Below, piece after piece: positions 61,232 through 64,000 of a stretch of DNA of 64,000 nucleotides. The stretch is from Pukyongia salina. GTDB lineage: Bacteria; Bacteroidota; Bacteroidia; Flavobacteriales; Flavobacteriaceae. The notes below the pieces were generated by a model that was given only the letters and a program-made list of their open reading frames with translations, was not told the DNA's origin and made no database searches. The DNA lies in the NCBI RefSeq assembly GCF_002966125.1, contig NZ_CP027062.1:2838501-2902500 (forward strand), in the 5' to 3' direction. Each line of letters opens with the position of its first letter. Position 1 is the stretch's first letter. The position numbers and the translations under genes were made by a program.

Positions 61232-62278
61232 TTATAAGGTTTTTAATGTTTCAATTAAAGCAGTATTCTCTTCAGTTGTACCTACCGTAATCCTGAGAGT
61301 ATTCTTGCAAAGCGGTTGATTACTGCGGTTGCGAACCACAAATCCTTTGCTTATAAGTTCCTTGTAGCGCCGGGTAGCGTCATCTACTTCTATCAATAAG
61401 AAATTAGCATCACTATGATATATCTTTTTAATCAAATCCACTTCAAGTAAAGCTTTATATAACCTGCTCTTTTCATCATTTAATCTATCTATTGTGTCTT
61501 TTATATTCTTATATTCTGTAATGGCCTGAAATGCTTTTCCCTGGGTGAGTTCGTTTACATTGTATGGCGGTTTTATAGTGTTTAGGATCTTTATTATTTC
61601 TGAAGAAGCATAGCACACACCCAGTCGGATTCCCGCCAACCCATACGCTTTAGAAAATGTTTGTACCACCACCAGATTGGGATGATCATTGATCCTTTTT
61701 ATCCAACTTTCCTTCTCCGAAAAATCTATATAGGCCTCATCGATAACTACAAGTCCGTTAAAATCATTTAACATCCGCTCTATTTCGGGAGAATTCATAG
61801 TATTTCCGGTAGGATTATTGGGCGAGCAAAAGAAAAGGAGTTTGGACCGTTCGTCCTGGACCTTCAATATCCTCTCGGTATCCGGTTGAAATGTTGCATC
61901 TAAGATCACTTCACGATTCTCAATATCGTTAAGCCCGGCAAGTACGGCATACATCCCATAGGTTGGTGGTAATGTGATACAATTGTCGATTCCTGGCTCA
62001 CAAAAGGCCCGGAACAGCAGGTCCAACACCTCATCACTACCATTGCCTAGAAAGATCTGTTCTGCAGATATGTGCTTTATAGCCGAGAGTTCTTTCTTTA
62101 CCTTGCGTTGAAAAGGATCTGGATAGCGATTCAAACCTGTATTGAAGGGGTTCTCGTTCGCATCCATAAAGATCATTCCCTCACTGTCACCCGGGTATTC
62201 GTCCCGGGCAGAGCTATACGCCTTTAACTTGCGTACATTGGCACGAACCAGCCTCTTTATTAATTTTGTCCTACTCAT
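61232..62278 (-). CDS. hisC: Histidinol-phosphate aminotransferase
   Basis: This 348-residue PLP enzyme of fold type I has MDANENPFNTGLNRYPDP, the cofactor-contact region LGNGSDEVLDLLFRAF, CSPNNPTGN, VVIDEAYIDFSEK, and the PLP lysine in QTFSKAYGLAGIRLG. It converts imidazole acetol phosphate to histidinol phosphate using glutamate. It overlaps hisD by 8 bases. Confidence 0.97.
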   Translation of the reverse strand: MSRTKLIKRLVRANVRKLKAYSSARDEYPGDSEGMIFMDANENPFNTGLNRYPDPFQRKVKKELSAIKHISAEQIFLGNGSDEVLDLLFRAFCEPGIDNCITLPPTYGMYAVLAGLNDIENREVILDATFQPDTERILKVQDERSKLLFFCSPNNPTGNTMNSPEIERMLNDFNGLVVIDEAYIDFSEKESWIKRINDHPNLVVVQTFSKAYGLAGIRLGVCYASSEIIKILNTIKPPYNVNELTQGKAFQAITEYKNIKDTIDRLNDEKSRLYKALLEVDLIKKIYHSDANFLLIEVDDATRRYKELISKGFVVRNRSNQPLCKNTLRITVGTTEENTALIETLKTL

Positions 62279-63563
62279 TTTCTGCGAGTTGTTTTAGCCT
62301 GATACTTACTGCGTTCTTGTGAGCCATTAGCCCTTCAGCGGTAGCCATGATTTCCACAACCGGCCCAAGGCTTTTCAATCCTTCTCGTGTGATATGCTGA
62401 AAGCTTATACTTTTTAAAAAACTATCCAGAGTTACTCCGCTGTACTGCCTTGTATATCCGTTGGTGGGTAAGGTGTGGTTGGTTCCTGAAGCGTAATCAC
62501 CGGCACTTTCCGGCGAATAAGGCCCTACGAACACAGAACCGGCATTTTGGATGTTATCTGCGAAGTATCCTTCATCCCGAGAATTCACTATGAAATGCTC
62601 CGGGCCGTGATCATTTATTAATCTTAAAGCGATCTCCGAATTCTCCACCAGAATAAGTTTAGAATTTTCAATTGCCTTCGCGGCGATCTCTTTTCTGGGA
62701 AGGACTGCCAATTGAAGGTCGACCTCCCGTGCCACCTCATCCAACATATCCTCCGAGGTACTCACAAGGATCACCTGGCTATCGGGACCGTGTTCGGCCT
62801 GACTTAGCAGGTCTGCAGCAATAAAATCGGGTCTGGCACTATCATCGGCAAACACCAATAGTTCAGACGGGCCTGCCGGCATATCTATGGCAACCCCATA
62901 CTTTGTCGCAAACTGTTTTGCGGCAGTAACAAACTGATTACCCGGACCGAAGATCTTATAAACGGCTGGGATGGTTTCGGTGCCATAAGTAAGGGCCGCT
63001 ATCGCTTGTATACCACCTACCGAATAGACTTTGTTTATACCACATAGATCTGCGGTATACAAGATAGCTGGATCTACCTTTCCCTTGGGACCGGGAGGCG
63101 TACAAAGCACGATCTCTTCGCAACCTGCCAGCATTGCAGGTATCGCTAACATTAAAACAGTAGAGAATAAGGGTGCCGAACCACCGGGAATATAAATACC
63201 TACTTTTTGGATAGGCCGTTTAACCTGCCAGCAATTCACACCTGGTGAAGTTTCCACACGGATGGTTTCGCTTCGCTGAACTTCGTGAAAGCTCGTAATG
63301 TTTTCTTTGGCCATACGTATTGCAGCGGCCAGAGAAGGATCTATATCGGTTACGGCCGATCTCAACTCAGACTGCGACACTTGTATTGACTCTATATCCA
63401 CACCATCAAAGAGGTGCGTATATTTTTTTAGCGCACCATCCCCTTTTGTTCGTACTTCGGAAAATATTTCTTTTACTGTTTGTTCGATCTCTTCTACTGG
63501 CTGTGTGGGCCGTCGTAGCAACTCCGGCCATTTCTTAGGTGCAGGGTATAGTATCTTTTCCAT
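62271..63563 (-). CDS. hisD: Histidinol dehydrogenase
   Basis: The start is the ATG at 63563; the frame could include a GTG one codon earlier. The 430-residue enzyme has the HisD marks VGIYIPGGSAPLFSTVLMLAIPA, IFGPGNQFVTAAKQFA and MPAGPSELLVFAD. Others are LLSQAEHGPDSQV (zinc-ligand region), the catalytic His region ALRLINDHGPEHFIV, and YASGTNHTLPTNGYTRQYSGVTLDSFLK. It oxidises histidinol twice to histidine with NAD. Confidence 0.97.
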   Translation of the reverse strand: MEKILYPAPKKWPELLRRPTQPVEEIEQTVKEIFSEVRTKGDGALKKYTHLFDGVDIESIQVSQSELRSAVTDIDPSLAAAIRMAKENITSFHEVQRSETIRVETSPGVNCWQVKRPIQKVGIYIPGGSAPLFSTVLMLAIPAMLAGCEEIVLCTPPGPKGKVDPAILYTADLCGINKVYSVGGIQAIAALTYGTETIPAVYKIFGPGNQFVTAAKQFATKYGVAIDMPAGPSELLVFADDSARPDFIAADLLSQAEHGPDSQVILVSTSEDMLDEVAREVDLQLAVLPRKEIAAKAIENSKLILVENSEIALRLINDHGPEHFIVNSRDEGYFADNIQNAGSVFVGPYSPESAGDYASGTNHTLPTNGYTRQYSGVTLDSFLKSISFQHITREGLKSLGPVVEIMATAEGLMAHKNAVSIRLKQLAENE

Positions 63564-63570
63564 CACTTAC

Positions 63571-64000
63571 TTATAAAACCATTTTCTCGATGGGACAAAC
63601 CAGGATTCCTTCAGCTCCTGCCATCTTTAAGTTATCTATTACTTCCCAGAACGCATCTTGCTTCACCACGGAGTGAATACTACTCCAACCTTCTTCTGCC
63701 AGGGGCAACACGGTTGGACTCTTCATTCCCGGCAGTATCCTGATTATCTCCTGCAATTTGTCATTGGGAGCATTGAGTAAAACATAGCGGTAATCTCGTC
63801 CTTTTAAAACAGACTGTATCCTGAATCTAAAGTTCCTCAGGACCTCTGAAAGCGAATCGGGTAGTTTTGGTGATGCAGCAAGTACAGCCTCACTTTTCAT
63901 GATCACTTCCACTTCTTTCAAATTATTCTTAAATAAGGTACTACCACTACTTACTATGTCACAAATAGCGTCTGCAAGCCCAATATTGGGAGCAATTTCC
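63571..64000 (-). CDS. hisG: ATP phosphoribosyltransferase HisG, C-terminal part (cut by window edge)
   Basis: The frame runs out of the window: before the first usable Met the reading continues as EIAPNIGLADAICDIVSSGSTL, the HisG substrate-binding segment, so the gene starts beyond 64000. The visible 142 residues include the PRPP-site loop region (ADAICDIVSSGSTL) and the C-terminal ACT-like regulatory domain (IIRILPGMKSPTVLPLAEEGWSSIHSVVKQDAFWEVIDNLKMAGAEGILVCPIEKMV). This is the long HisG form, inhibited by histidine. It heads the his operon, ending 7 bases before hisD. Confidence 0.96.
   Translation of the reverse strand, partial: EIAPNIGLADAICDIVSSGSTLFKNNLKEVEVIMKSEAVLAASPKLPDSLSEVLRNFRFRIQSVLKGRDYRYVLLNAPNDKLQEIIRILPGMKSPTVLPLAEEGWSSIHSVVKQDAFWEVIDNLKMAGAEGILVCPIEKMVL

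Noticed and set aside
57420-64000. Leader-peptide attenuator for the his operon
   Set aside because: The operon start lies outside the window, so no leader can be judged, and no His-run peptide is visible inside.

Overview
The window reads as a chromosomal segment of a flavobacterium-like Bacteroidota, probably from a marine Flavobacteriaceae genome. The evidence is: three secreted proteins ending in type IX secretion (T9SS) sorting domains; several TAnnTTTG promoter -7 boxes with no clear Shine-Dalgarno sequences; a short, stripped-down primary sigma factor; lipoprotein and signal peptides of Bacteroidota type; and the fused his genes common in this phylum. I found no rRNA, tRNA, CRISPR array, IS element or prophage. 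Gene starts were re-chosen wherever the longest frame ran into a promoter, a terminator or a neighbouring gene.

Region 1 (1-13.0 kb): a lipoprotein, two ~1000-residue sortilin/BNR beta-propeller proteins (third paralogue at 48.5 kb), a membrane-spanning patatin-like phospholipase, and a large Cys/Trp-rich protein of unknown function. Region 2 (13.0-17.4 kb): an AraC-HTH/TolB/TPR regulator, an ECF sigma factor with a partner membrane protein, and a 37-residue micropeptide gene. Region 3 (17.4-25.4 kb): exported S41 and M28 peptidases, a GerW/DUF2953 pair, an exported Pcm, a second member of the micropeptide family, a T9SS-exported haem peroxidase and a SemiSWEET. Region 4 (25.5-32.1 kb): a cation-chloride-cotransporter-type permease, then a tandem duplication of a three-gene cassette (A1-B1-C1, A2-B2-C2) encoding small secreted proteins. 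Each copy has its own promoter, and both promoters carry the same palindromic element at the same distance from the -7 box. This cassette is the best candidate for an undescribed system.

Region 5 (32.1-48.4 kb) is mixed housekeeping and envelope genes: a T9SS BNR protein, ExbD with a glutaredoxin-like partner, a T9SS M14 carboxypeptidase preceded by a 55-residue membrane peptide, rpoD, an OmpA lipoprotein, an SDR, a VanX-like dipeptidase, a double-domain M16 protease, an MscS channel and an acyl-CoA thioesterase. Region 6 (48.4-57.4 kb): the third BNR propeller protein, an aldehyde dehydrogenase, a SatD/DUF3307 gene pair behind a promoter with repeated elements, DUF2461 and CorA. Region 7 (57.4-64.0 kb) is the histidine operon hisG-D-C-B-H-A-F-IE on the minus strand. 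Its first gene, hisG, is cut by the window edge.

The overall theme is envelope and secretion: peptidases, propeller proteins, lipoproteins and T9SS cargo are interleaved with core genes. Functional calls rest on visible motifs and remembered family features; no database search was run.
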